Made by a program: the position numbers and the translations under genes. DNA of 64,000 bases from Nitrosomonas ureae (lineage in GTDB: Bacteria > Pseudomonadota > Gammaproteobacteria > Burkholderiales > Nitrosomonadaceae): the NCBI RefSeq assembly GCF_900206265.1, contig NZ_LT907782.1, forward strand, positions 2,294,001 through 2,358,000, written 5' to 3'. The notes beneath the pieces are model-generated. The model saw nothing but the letters and a program-made list of their open reading frames with translations, did not search any database and was not told the origin of the DNA. Shown one piece after another: positions 10,447 through 19,710 of the stretch. The first letter of the stretch is position 1; each line of letters starts with the position of its first letter.

Positions 10447-10692
10447 ATGGAAGACGCAGAAATTGTTTTGATGTTCTCTTTATTGGCGATTCCTGTGGCC
10501 ATTTGGTTACAGTTGTGGGTGAAGGATCGCAGGGAGAAGCGGAAAAATGTTTTGGGAGAGGAAGAGTTTGAGAGCACATCGCGGGCATTTGTATCCATCG
10601 TCATTGAAGGAACTGCCATTATAGGGGGGCTTATTATGATAATTATGGCTACCAGTGGGGTGGGCAAGTATATCCTCAATTTTTATTTATAA
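10447..10692 (+). CDS. Small inner-membrane protein of unknown function
   Basis: 81 residues with two predicted membrane segments: residues ~5-24 (EIVLMFSLLAIPVAIWLQLW) and ~52-75 (IVIEGTAIIGGLIMIIMATS). They are joined by a highly charged loop (KDRREKRKNVLGEEEFE). AGAGG about 10 bases before ATG 10447 supports translation. I do not recognise a family. It stands alone between divergent aroA and convergent topB. Confidence 0.6.
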   Translation: MEDAEIVLMFSLLAIPVAIWLQLWVKDRREKRKNVLGEEEFESTSRAFVSIVIEGTAIIGGLIMIIMATSGVGKYILNFYL

Positions 10693-10819
10693 CGATGTGC
10701 CAACATGGCGAGAATCCGGGCAATCGCTTGATGCCCGGGGATTTTTTGTGATCAACTGTCAAACGGTGGGCTGCGCTAAGGGCGCAAAGTTGATGATTAG
10801 ATGTGCTATCTTAAAAATG

Positions 10820-13336
10820 CTAGGAGGTAATATCGCCAGCCGATCGGGTTTTTGACTGTTTTGTTTTGGATTTTGTCTCAGTTGTTTTTTTAGGAGTTTT
10901 TTGTTCAAACTCAAAACCTATTTTTCCATCCGAATTTCTAACCAGATAAGCCGAAAAAGGTCTTCCCTTTTTGGAAATGAATTTTGTTAATAAGTCGGTT
11001 CTTCCTGTTTCCAGCAATTTGGTGATTTGTGCACGATCAATTGGACGTGCAAGAATAATTTTCCCTGTTTTAAAATCACAAGTTCGAGCAGCCCCGACAG
11101 ATTTCTCGCAAACATACTGCATGCCGTGTTCATAAACGGCGTGGTTGCATTTGGGGCATTTACCCAGTGGAAGCTGCTCGCTGAAATCGACTTCCTCCTG
11201 ATTTTCATCATTGTTACCGAAATCAAATTTCATTTCCAAGGTATCCGTGAGTCTGATGATGGCATTAAAGGATTGCCCCATTTTGCTTCGAAAACCTTGT
11301 AGCGGCCCGACTTCGCGCTGGGTGATCAATGTTTCCATTTCTTCGACTTCAAATTGGCGGCCGGCCAGAATTTTCCACAGCGCAAAATCACACTTCTGGC
11401 ATTGAAATTTTTTATAGGTTTCATGCACAATGCCACCACACTTCGGGCAAGGAGACTTCAAAACGGCAAAATCCCCCGCAATGGTTTCGCCGCGATGTGT
11501 CTTGGCTTGTTCTACCATGTGCCGTGTCATCTCGGCAATTTTTTCCATGAATGCAGTACGTTTCAGATTCCCTTGTTCAATCTGGCGTAACTGAAACTCC
11601 CAATTGCCTGTCAATTCAGGTGAGATAAGCTCGGGGATCTTAAGGCCGCGTAATAACGTAATTAATGAGAAAGCCTTTGCAGTCGGATGCAATTCACGAC
11701 CAACCCGCTGGATATAATTTTCAAAAACTAAACCTTCAATAATCGCAGCGCGGGTCGCCGGTGTGCCTAAGCCTTTTGCGTTCATCGCAGCACGCAACTC
11801 TTCATCTTCTACAAGCTTGCCGGCGCTTTCCATTGCGGAAAGCAAGGTTGCTTCATTAAATCTTGCCGGTGGGCGAGTTTGATTTGCGACAATGTCGATG
11901 GCTTCCGTGATGACGGATTCACCCGGAATAATGGCGACGAGCGTATTGTCATCTTCCGCATTGTCCGGCTTGGTCGATTTTCCATAGACTGCTTGCCAGC
12001 CAGGATTAACCATGACTTTGCCTTCAGTTTTAAAAGGTTCGTTCTCAATCCGTGTGATACGGGTGGTGACCAGAAATTCCGCGGCTGGAAAAAAGATGGC
12101 CAGGAAACGTTTGGTAACCAGATCGTAAAGCTTGGCTTCCGCTTCGTTTAATTTTGTCGGATTTAATGAAGTCGGGATAATGGCAAAGTGATCTGAGATT
12201 TTGGCGTTGTTGAAAATGCGCTTATTAGGGACAACCCAGTTTGATGCCAGAATCTGGCGGCAGAATTTACCGTAGTCGGTGTTTTCCAGATTCTGCACAG
12301 TATCTTTAACGGTGCCGATATAATCTTCCGGTAGAGCGCGTGAATCCGTTCGCGGATAAGTCAGTACCTTGTGCTTTTCATATAGCGCTTGCGCCAGGCC
12401 GAGTGTTGCTTTGGCTGAAAAACCAAAACGGCTATTGGCATCGCGTTGCAGACTGGTCAAATCATAGAGTAACGGGCAGATTTCTTTGCTGGGTTTGCTT
12501 TCTTCATTGACGTGACCGGATTTTCCCTGGCATTTATCACGGATAATTGCCGCTTTAGTTTGCTCCCAGAGTCTTTCCGGCTTTGATTCTTGATTGATTT
12601 TATCTTTGGTGAATTTCTCATCAAACCACTTGCCGGTATAATCGCCGTTACTGGTTGTAAAGGTAGCGTGAATTTCCCAGTAATCCTGTGGACGGAATTT
12701 TTTGATTTTTTCTTCTCGTTCAACAAGAATTGCCAAAGTAGGAGTTTGTACCCGCCCCACTGTGGTTTTATGAAATCCTCCCTCCTGGGAGTTGAATGCA
12801 GTCATGGCCCGGGTGCCATTAATTCCGACCAGCCAGTCTGATTCTGAACGACTGACAGCGGCTTCTGCCAGGGATTTTACTTCCGAGCTGTCCATTAATC
12901 GGGTAAAGCCTTCACGAATCGCGTCGGGTGTCATGGATTGCAACCAAAGACGTTTTACCGGCTTGCTGGTACCGACATGGCGCAGAATATAATAAAAAAT
13001 CAACTCACCTTCGCGTCCCGCATCACAGGCGTTTATCAACGAATCGATGTCTTTGCGTTTAATGAGTTTGCTGAGTAGCTTCAGGCGTGAAGAAGTTTTC
13101 TCTATTGGATTCAAATCAAAATGCGGAGGAATCACGGGTAAGTTTGTGAAACTCCACTTGCCACGTTTTACTTCGTATTCTTCCGGAATGGCCAGCTCGA
13201 GTAAATGACCTACTGCCGAAGAAATGACATATTCATCATTCTCAAAAAAATCAGTGTTTTTGGTGAAGCTGCCCAGCGCTCGCGCGATATCTGCTGCGAC
13301 TGAAGGTTTCTCAGCAATGATCAGAGATTTACCCAT
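10820..13336 (-). CDS. topB: DNA topoisomerase III
   Basis: 838 residues, type IA topoisomerase. The Toprim domain opens with KSLIIAEKPSVAADIARALG and contains the acidic ACDAGREGELIF motif. The catalytic tyrosine is in VLTYPRTDSRALPEDY. The C-terminal third has two zinc-finger-like modules (CPKCGG...CQKC near 630-660 and CPKCNH...C...C near 735-770) and a Lys/Thr-rich tail. It decatenates DNA during replication and recombination. The N-terminus (SLIIAEKPS) and adjacency to smg and dprA fit the betaproteobacterial topB. Confidence 0.95.
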   Translation of the reverse strand: MGKSLIIAEKPSVAADIARALGSFTKNTDFFENDEYVISSAVGHLLELAIPEEYEVKRGKWSFTNLPVIPPHFDLNPIEKTSSRLKLLSKLIKRKDIDSLINACDAGREGELIFYYILRHVGTSKPVKRLWLQSMTPDAIREGFTRLMDSSEVKSLAEAAVSRSESDWLVGINGTRAMTAFNSQEGGFHKTTVGRVQTPTLAILVEREEKIKKFRPQDYWEIHATFTTSNGDYTGKWFDEKFTKDKINQESKPERLWEQTKAAIIRDKCQGKSGHVNEESKPSKEICPLLYDLTSLQRDANSRFGFSAKATLGLAQALYEKHKVLTYPRTDSRALPEDYIGTVKDTVQNLENTDYGKFCRQILASNWVVPNKRIFNNAKISDHFAIIPTSLNPTKLNEAEAKLYDLVTKRFLAIFFPAAEFLVTTRITRIENEPFKTEGKVMVNPGWQAVYGKSTKPDNAEDDNTLVAIIPGESVITEAIDIVANQTRPPARFNEATLLSAMESAGKLVEDEELRAAMNAKGLGTPATRAAIIEGLVFENYIQRVGRELHPTAKAFSLITLLRGLKIPELISPELTGNWEFQLRQIEQGNLKRTAFMEKIAEMTRHMVEQAKTHRGETIAGDFAVLKSPCPKCGGIVHETYKKFQCQKCDFALWKILAGRQFEVEEMETLITQREVGPLQGFRSKMGQSFNAIIRLTDTLEMKFDFGNNDENQEEVDFSEQLPLGKCPKCNHAVYEHGMQYVCEKSVGAARTCDFKTGKIILARPIDRAQITKLLETGRTDLLTKFISKKGRPFSAYLVRNSDGKIGFEFEQKTPKKTTETKSKTKQSKTRSAGDITS

Positions 13337-13482
13337 GAGCTTTCCGGGAAAAATAATTTGCTAGCTCTATATTATCGCGCATGTTTATGATCATGAAATA
13401 TGAATCAGACTATTGGATGAGTGCATTGACTGCATTCATGCAAGCGGTTAATCGGTATGAGAAAAAAGGACGTGATTTTGTC

Positions 13483-13941
13483 TTAATGACGATAATGAGA
13501 GTCACTGACAATCAGCAGTTTTTCCAATACGGTATCGTCAGTAAGCTGATTCTGGATCCATAATTCTGTCAAAACAATCAGTTTGATTTTCTCAAGACTG
13601 GATGAGCTTTCATTCATCATCAGGACGCGATCAATTAATAACTCTCGTTGCAACGGATTAATGATGCCGGCTTGTTCCAGAAAAAAAATAAATCCTCGTC
13701 CTTCGGTATCGATTTTTTCTATTTCATATTCGGTAAAGCATCGAAAGGAATTGTTTTCAGCAAAGCTGGCAGGATAATTACCAATGTCATGACGCTCGAG
13801 TTCAGAGAGCCAATTCAGTGTTTCGCTAATATCTTCGTCGGCAAATCCTGCCATGGTGAGTTTGCGCGTCAGTGTTGCGGAGTCAGGATAGCTTCCTGAA
13901 TCGAAATAATTTTCAAATAAATAAACGAGTATATCGAACAT
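13483..13941 (-). CDS. smg: Smg family protein (DUF494)
   Basis: 152 residues, all-alpha and acidic, starting with FDILVYLFENYF and carrying the motif RCFTEYEIEKIDTEGRGFIFFLEQAGII that is typical of Smg. The biochemical role is not established. It is found between dprA and topA/topB in many beta- and gammaproteobacteria, as here. Confidence 0.9.
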   Translation of the reverse strand: MFDILVYLFENYFDSGSYPDSATLTRKLTMAGFADEDISETLNWLSELERHDIGNYPASFAENNSFRCFTEYEIEKIDTEGRGFIFFLEQAGIINPLQRELLIDRVLMMNESSSSLEKIKLIVLTELWIQNQLTDDTVLEKLLIVSDSHYRH

Positions 13942-14008
13942 AGTGGTGTTTATAGATACAGATCTGTTTACAGATAAGTGGTTCTAATTATAGTTATAGT
14001 ATCAAATG

Positions 14009-15106
14009 TCAATCAATTCGCTGATACCATCCTCCTGGTAGACTGCTGATTTGACCGTCAAGTTCAAGCGTTAATAGCATGGCTGATACAACCTCAGCAG
14101 TCAAGCCGCTACGTGCGCACAGGGTATCGATGTTAACCGTATCGTAACCTAGGTGGCTGAGTAACAAAGAGTTTTCTGTCGATTGGCCAGGGGAGGATTC
14201 TTTTTTTCTGTCTGATGGGGTATCGATTAATGCCAGGTGACTTAATTCGTCCAAAATGTCTTGCGTGTTTTCAACCAATTTTGCACCCTGCTTGATTAAT
14301 GCGTGACAGCCTTTTGAAAGAGGTGAATGAATAGATCCTGGGATCGCCATCACTTCACGACCTTGTTCCAAAGCCTGGCGTGCTGTAATCAGTGAACCAC
14401 TTTGCAATGCGGCTTCTACTACCAGACAGCCCTGGGTCATGCCACTGATAATGCGGTTTCTGCGTGGAAAATTTCTGCCTATGGCAGGTGTGCCCAAGGG
14501 AAACTCAGAAATCAGCGCACCTTCTTTCGCGAGTTTATGAGCCAAAGGATGATTTTTTGCCGGGTAAACGATATCTAATCCTGTTCCTACAATGGCTATG
14601 CTGGCAGCAGAGCCACGTAAGCCTCCATGGTGAGCGGCAGTATCTATTCCTAGCGCCATGCCACTGATAATACAAAGCCCGGCATTGCTGGCAGCTTCGG
14701 AAAAGGCTTCCGCATTGGATAAACCTTGTGGTGTAGCATTGCGGCTGCCAACAACTGCCAGGGCAGGCTGCTGGAGAAGTTCTCGTCGCCCTTTAAAATA
14801 AAGCAATGGCGGTGGGTCGGCAATATTGAGCAAATGTGCCGGGTAATCGGGATCAGCCAAGGTAATGACTGCATTAACGGGATCTTCCAACCATTTCAGC
14901 ACATTTATAATATTATCGCGATCTGGGCCTTGCTTGATACGATGAGCCGTTGCTTTTTTTACAATACGTTCGAGCGCTGTGATATGCGCTGAAAGGATTG
15001 CTGTAGGATGGCCAAAAGCAATCAGGAGCCGGCGGATAGATTCGCCGCCCAAACCATCAATCAGATTAAGACTTAACCACGATTCAATATCAGATGCATA
15101 TTTCAT
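14009..15106 (-). CDS. dprA: DNA-processing protein DprA
   Basis: 365 residues. The Rossmann-like core has ALAVVGSRNATPQGLSNAEAF, ISGMALGIDTAAHHGGL and the FPRRNRIISGMTQGCLVVEA motif; a C-terminal winged-helix-like segment follows (LLSHLGYDTVNIDTLCARSGL). DprA loads RecA on incoming single strands during transformation. I chose ATG 15106 (MKYASDIESW); longer frames overlap the LysM gene further. Adjacent to smg as usual. Natural competence cannot be concluded from this gene alone. Confidence 0.94.
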   Translation of the reverse strand: MKYASDIESWLSLNLIDGLGGESIRRLLIAFGHPTAILSAHITALERIVKKATAHRIKQGPDRDNIINVLKWLEDPVNAVITLADPDYPAHLLNIADPPPLLYFKGRRELLQQPALAVVGSRNATPQGLSNAEAFSEAASNAGLCIISGMALGIDTAAHHGGLRGSAASIAIVGTGLDIVYPAKNHPLAHKLAKEGALISEFPLGTPAIGRNFPRRNRIISGMTQGCLVVEAALQSGSLITARQALEQGREVMAIPGSIHSPLSKGCHALIKQGAKLVENTQDILDELSHLALIDTPSDRKKESSPGQSTENSLLLSHLGYDTVNIDTLCARSGLTAEVVSAMLLTLELDGQISSLPGGWYQRID

Positions 15107-15125
15107 GAAGGTTACAGCAATTATT

Positions 15126-16160
15126 TTAAGGGGTTTTGACTGCATCCAGTATTTTAATGGAATGCGTACTTTGGACAATCAGCGCGTAAGATATTTTGTC
15201 AAAAACGCGAAATATAAATGCCAGCCCCGTTCTTTCCTCGGGTAGCTGTACCAGTTCCCCTGTCAGGGATTTAGCTTGGCTTTTTCGGAAAATAGCAAGC
15301 ACATGACCCATTTCCAAGCCATCCATTTGACCTTTATTCAAGGTAACGATAGCACCTTTGCCAATTTCGGTTACACCGCCGTAAACTGAGATAATCCGTC
15401 CATTGATTGGAAAATCCGGTGCATGAGGGGCGTAGTTATTGAATAGGGTTTCAGGTGCAGGAACGAGACGATCCCCGTTCAGGATTTCTTCCGTGGCGCG
15501 GGTGATGATTACCGTGCTGACATCCGCTAATGCAGTGGCTTTTGCGTTGCCTAGGTAAGTTGCTTCATAGCCGAGAATCCGGTCTTTTTGATCGGGATCT
15601 TTTAACGCTTTGCCAGGACGGAAAATTTGCCATGTCGAACCTTTATCTTTCGGTAGTCCGCTGATATAGGCTGTATTGCCTGTGCTTAGAACCACTCGAT
15701 TGTCGCTGGAACCTAGAATATAGGGTGCATTATCAAGCCCATCCCTTTCAATGACCAAAGGCTGACTAAGAAAAGGTTCGATTGCGGCAGCCGGGATACT
15801 GGGTATGGCCGCCGTATCTGATAATTCCGAACGAATTTTTGGAGATAATTTGATGGTTCTAACCTCATCTTCATTGTCCTCAAGGCTCAATCGAAACCCA
15901 TAAGGTGTTCTTTTCAGTATGACAATGTCCCCAGGGTAGATACGGTGAGGGTTTTTTACCTGTTCGCGATTGAATCCCCAAATCTCAGGCCAGCGCCAGG
16001 GATCGTTAAGAAATCTGGAAGCTATTCCCCATAACGTATCGCCGGGCACAACGACGTGGCGATGAGGGGTGTCGCTTCGCAACAGATTATTTTCGGCGTT
16101 GACTGGCGGTATAGAAAACAGACTCAGGAATAAAATCATGGCTATAATAGGCTTTCGCAT
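15126..16160 (-). CDS. LysM-domain periplasmic protein
   Basis: 344 residues with a cleavable signal peptide (KPIIAMILFLSLFSIPPVNA). One LysM domain follows at ~33-85 (HVVVPGDTLWGIASRFLNDPWRWPEIW...NPHRIYPGDIVIL). The remaining ~250 residues are beta-rich without a catalytic motif I recognise. LysM suggests peptidoglycan binding. The gene lies between dprA and divergent def, the standard place of this family in betaproteobacteria. Confidence 0.88.
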   Translation of the reverse strand: MRKPIIAMILFLSLFSIPPVNAENNLLRSDTPHRHVVVPGDTLWGIASRFLNDPWRWPEIWGFNREQVKNPHRIYPGDIVILKRTPYGFRLSLEDNEDEVRTIKLSPKIRSELSDTAAIPSIPAAAIEPFLSQPLVIERDGLDNAPYILGSSDNRVVLSTGNTAYISGLPKDKGSTWQIFRPGKALKDPDQKDRILGYEATYLGNAKATALADVSTVIITRATEEILNGDRLVPAPETLFNNYAPHAPDFPINGRIISVYGGVTEIGKGAIVTLNKGQMDGLEMGHVLAIFRKSQAKSLTGELVQLPEERTGLAFIFRVFDKISYALIVQSTHSIKILDAVKTP

Positions 16161-16256
16161 GGACGATCCCCGTACAGGTTATTAGTCATAACAGAATATT
16201 GAGCTAATGATACGGTCTAAATGCGGTATTAGGTTTATTTATATACATAATTTTTT

Positions 16257-16760
16257 ATGGCTATTTTAAAAATATTACAATATCCGGATGAAAAGCTACA
16301 TACTGTAGCGGCTCCTGTAGACCAGATCACTGACAAAATCCGTACGTTGATAAATGATATGGCAGAAACCATGTATGCTGCGCCGGGGATAGGATTAGCG
16401 GCAACGCAAGTGGATGTGCATGAGCGCGTTATCGTTATTGACACTTCCGAAGCACGAAATGATTTGTTGGTTTTGATTAATCCGGAAATAACTGCCAGCA
16501 ACGGTATCTCGGATTATGAAGAAGGCTGCCTGTCAGTGCCGGGTATTTACGGGAAAGTGCAACGGGCTGAATCGGTTACAGTACGGGCTTTGGATGCTCA
16601 GGGCGAGTCATTTGTTTTGGATGCCGATGGATTGCTGGCCGTGTGTATTCAGCATGAAATGGATCATTTGGCAGGGAAAGTATTTGTTGAATATTGGTCT
16701 CGGCTCAAGCAAGTGCGCACTTTGGCAAAATTAAAGAAGAAACAGCGTAGTACGATGTAA
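16257..16760 (+). CDS. def: Peptide deformylase
   Basis: 167 residues with the three metal-site motifs: [23 protein letters not shown] (Cys ligand) and [12 protein letters not shown] (HExxH ligands and catalytic Glu). It removes the N-formyl group from nascent proteins. It starts the def-fmt-rsmB-DUF4390-ntrY-ntrX run. Confidence 0.97.
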   Translation: MAILKILQYPDEKLHTVAAPVDQITDKIRTLINDMAETMYAAPGIGLAATQVDVHERVIVIDTSEARNDLLVLINPEITASNGISDYEEGCLSVPGIYGKVQRAESVTVRALDAQGESFVLDADGLLAVCIQHEMDHLAGKVFVEYWSRLKQVRTLAKLKKKQRSTM

Positions 16761-16873
16761 GCGCGGAAGCTTGCATGAAGATAGTAATTTGATATTTTTG
16801 CGGATTATTGCTTTCTTTCCATTGGCGGTACGAATTTCCGCTGCCTTAACTGATGAATCATCAATGCATTAGC

Positions 16874-17815
16874 ATGAAAATTATTTTTGCTGGAACTCCT
16901 GTTTTTGCTGCTACTGCACTGGAAGGATTGATCCATGCCGGGCATCAGATTGTAATGGTTTTAACCCAACCGGACCGTCCGGCCGGAAGAGGAATGAAAA
17001 CGGTTGCAAGTGCAGTCAAAGTGTTGGCTCAGCAGCAGCATCTTGCGATACTGCAGCCCATAACACTTAGAACGCCGGAAATACAGGCGCAACTTGAGGC
17101 GTTACGTGCTGATGTGATGATCGTTGCGGCATATGGATTGATTTTGCCGCAAGCAGTGCTGGATATTCCTTGCCAGGGTTGTTTGAACATTCATGCCTCG
17201 ATTCTGCCGCGTTGGCGCGGCGCAGCACCGATACAACGGGCGCTTCTTGCCGGTGATGGCAGAACCGGCATTACCATCATGCAAATGAACGCGGGGTTGG
17301 ATACCGGTAATATCTTGTTGCAGCACGAAATGAAGATCGCATTGGACGATAGCACGCAATCTCTTCATGACCGGCTGAGTTTGTTGGGTGCTTTGAGTAT
17401 TGTAGAAGCCTTGGCTCAACTACAACAAGGAAAGCTGGTTCCAGCAGTGCAGAATGAAACGGACGCTTGCTATGCCAACAAAATAACTAAGGCTGAAGCT
17501 GAAATTGACTGGCGACTTCCAGCCGAGCAGATAGACCGCGTGGTGCGTGCATTTAATCCAACGCCGGGTGCTTACACATCTTTCCAGGGAATGGTTATAA
17601 AGATTTGGCAGGCAAAAATAATTGCAGGCGAATCCGGACAGCCAGGTGAAATTGTTGCGATAAATCGCGAAGGCATAGTCGTTGCATGCGGTTCCGGATT
17701 GTTACAAGTGGAAATGTTACAGAAGCCGGGAGGGAGAAAAATGAATGTGGTTGATTTTCTGGCGGGCAATAATTTTCATCCAGGTGAATGTTTTACTTCG
17801 GTTAATTTTTCGTAA
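16874..17815 (+). CDS. fmt: Methionyl-tRNA formyltransferase
   Basis: 313 residues. The formyltransferase domain has MKIIFAGTPVFAATALEGL, the folate-site motif NIHASILPRWRGAAPIQRALLAGD with the catalytic Asn/His, and MNAGLDTGNIL. A C-terminal OB-like domain follows. It formylates initiator Met-tRNA and is the functional partner of def just upstream. I chose ATG 16874, the conserved MKIIFAGTP start; an earlier ATG at 16853 adds seven residues. Confidence 0.97.
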   Translation: MKIIFAGTPVFAATALEGLIHAGHQIVMVLTQPDRPAGRGMKTVASAVKVLAQQQHLAILQPITLRTPEIQAQLEALRADVMIVAAYGLILPQAVLDIPCQGCLNIHASILPRWRGAAPIQRALLAGDGRTGITIMQMNAGLDTGNILLQHEMKIALDDSTQSLHDRLSLLGALSIVEALAQLQQGKLVPAVQNETDACYANKITKAEAEIDWRLPAEQIDRVVRAFNPTPGAYTSFQGMVIKIWQAKIIAGESGQPGEIVAINREGIVVACGSGLLQVEMLQKPGGRKMNVVDFLAGNNFHPGECFTSVNFS

Positions 17816-17819
17816 GAAT

Positions 17820-19097
17820 ATGATTAAAACACAGCTTGCTGCGGTTTCTGTAGTAGATAAGGTATTGGCCGGAGCAAGTCTGACCGAGGTGCTACAGAAT
17901 GTTTGGCGTGCGGAGTCTTCGCTATCAAAGCAGCAGAGAGGTGCCGTTCAGGATTTGAGTTACGGTGTATTGCGTTTTTATGGGCAACTGGGAGCAGTCT
18001 TAGATCTCTTGCTGAAAAAGCCGTTGCGCGACAAAAGCTTGTGTCATCTATTGTTGGTAAGTTTATATCAGTTGCAGTATAGCAGGGTGTTGCCGCACAC
18101 TGTGGTGGATCAGGCAGTCTCGGCTTCACGTTGCTTAGTAAAGGGCAGTGGAATGCAAGGATTGGTCAATGCAGTGTTGCGCAACTTTATCCGACAGCAG
18201 GAAAAATTGTTGAAACAAGCTGCTGAAAAAGAGATCGGGCGTTATTCGCATCCGCAATGGTGGGTTAATAAGTTGCGGCGGCAATATCCGGAAAATTTTG
18301 CAGCCATACTGAGCGCGAATAACAAGCGTCCACCGATGACTCTGCGGGTTAACCGGCGTAAGATCAGCGTGGAAGCGTACTGTGATTTGTTGGCGGAAAA
18401 TGGGATGCAGGCTGAGTTGTTATGGTCAGGAGCGCTTCGATTGAGTCAACCTGTCGGCGTGGAATCTCTGCCAGGCTTTGTCATGGGATTGGTAACGGTG
18501 CAAGATGCAGGTGCGCAACTTGCTGCACCCCTGTTGGATGTGCATGATGGCATGCGGGTGTTGGATGCGTGTGCCGCTCCTGGAGGTAAAAGCACGCATT
18601 TGCTGGAGTTGGCAAATATATCATTGTCGGTGCTGGATAATGACCCGCAGCGGTTAATTCAAGTGCAGCAGAACCTTGAACGTTTGAGAATGGCATCGGA
18701 GCGATTGATTTGCGGTGATGCCGCGAATCCAGATGCATGGTGGGATAAGCAACCCTATGATCGAATTTTGGCTGACGTGCCTTGTTCTGCATCGGGGGTG
18801 GTATGCCGACATCCTGATATTAAATGGCTACGACGCGAGAGTGATTTGACCAAGTTTGCAATAACTCAGCAAGCAATACTGGACGCATTGTGGAAAATTT
18901 TACGTAAGAATGGTAAGTTGCTCTATGTGACTTGTTCAGTTTTTTCAGAAGAAAATACAATGCAGATTGAAAAATTTCTTAAACATCATTCTGATGCATG
19001 CCAACTACCGCTTTCTGTGGCAGCGATGATTGATGGACAACTGTTACCTGATACTCAACATGACGGTTTCTTTTATACCCTGCTGCAAAAAACCTGA
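17820..19097 (+). CDS. rsmB: 16S rRNA (cytosine-967 C5)-methyltransferase
   Basis: 425 residues. An N-terminal NusB-like domain (AAVSVVDKVLAGASLTEVL...) is followed by the SAM-dependent methyltransferase domain with VLDACAAPGGKSTHLLEL, the catalytic PCSASGVVCRHPDIKW and VTCSVFSEEN motifs. Start ATG 17820 lies four bases after the fmt stop, so the two are probably coupled. Confidence 0.95.
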   Translation: MIKTQLAAVSVVDKVLAGASLTEVLQNVWRAESSLSKQQRGAVQDLSYGVLRFYGQLGAVLDLLLKKPLRDKSLCHLLLVSLYQLQYSRVLPHTVVDQAVSASRCLVKGSGMQGLVNAVLRNFIRQQEKLLKQAAEKEIGRYSHPQWWVNKLRRQYPENFAAILSANNKRPPMTLRVNRRKISVEAYCDLLAENGMQAELLWSGALRLSQPVGVESLPGFVMGLVTVQDAGAQLAAPLLDVHDGMRVLDACAAPGGKSTHLLELANISLSVLDNDPQRLIQVQQNLERLRMASERLICGDAANPDAWWDKQPYDRILADVPCSASGVVCRHPDIKWLRRESDLTKFAITQQAILDALWKILRKNGKLLYVTCSVFSEENTMQIEKFLKHHSDACQLPLSVAAMIDGQLLPDTQHDGFFYTLLQKT

Positions 19098-19113
19098 TCG
19101 ATATATAGATCGG

Positions 19114-19710
19114 GTGAAACTGCCATATGCCGGTTCAGTTTTCTTATGGTTGATTTTGTTTTTACTGTTTCAGGCCACTACTGCTCAGGCGCAGGACATC
19201 CGCATACAGAATGTCAATTTAGTAACAGCTGGCGGGGGTTACGAAATTAGCGTGGATTCTGAAATTGCGCTTAACCCGACTTTGGAGCAGGCGCTTGAAA
19301 AAGGTATCGTACTTTACTTTGTATTCAAATTCAGTCTTGTTGATGTGCGCTGGTATTGGTTGGATGACGAAGTTGTGCGCGGCAAATACAGAGTCGGGTT
19401 GAGGTATTACGCACTGACGCGCCAGTATCATTTGAATCATGCTTCATTTTCACAGAGTTTTAATACGCTTCAGGAAGCATTGGTGGTTTTGGGCCGTTTG
19501 CGAGATTTCCCCTTAACAGTTAAATCAGAATTGAAGCAGGATGCTGATTATATCGCATCGCTGCGTATATGGCTTGATCTGACACGTATGCCCAAGCCAT
19601 TTCAGGTCGAAGCTCTGGGTTCCAGTCGATGGAATTTGAGTTCGGATAAATTGGAGTGGCGCATGAAATTACCTACGCCGGAGCAGCCATTCCAGATGAA
19701 AGGCCAGTAA
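19114..19710 (+). CDS. DUF4390 exported protein
   Basis: About 198 residues if the GTG at 19114 is used. That start gives a clean signal peptide (LPYAGSVFLWLILFLLFQATTAQAQ) directly before a beta-rich body (IRIQNVNLVTAGGGYEISVDSEI...). DUF4390 genes lie between rsmB and ntrY in many betaproteobacteria, and the function is unknown. Its stop codon overlaps the ATG of ntrY (TAATG), so it is translated with the sensor kinase. A longer frame starting inside rsmB is possible but would bury the signal peptide. Confidence 0.8.
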   Translation: MKLPYAGSVFLWLILFLLFQATTAQAQDIRIQNVNLVTAGGGYEISVDSEIALNPTLEQALEKGIVLYFVFKFSLVDVRWYWLDDEVVRGKYRVGLRYYALTRQYHLNHASFSQSFNTLQEALVVLGRLRDFPLTVKSELKQDADYIASLRIWLDLTRMPKPFQVEALGSSRWNLSSDKLEWRMKLPTPEQPFQMKGQ

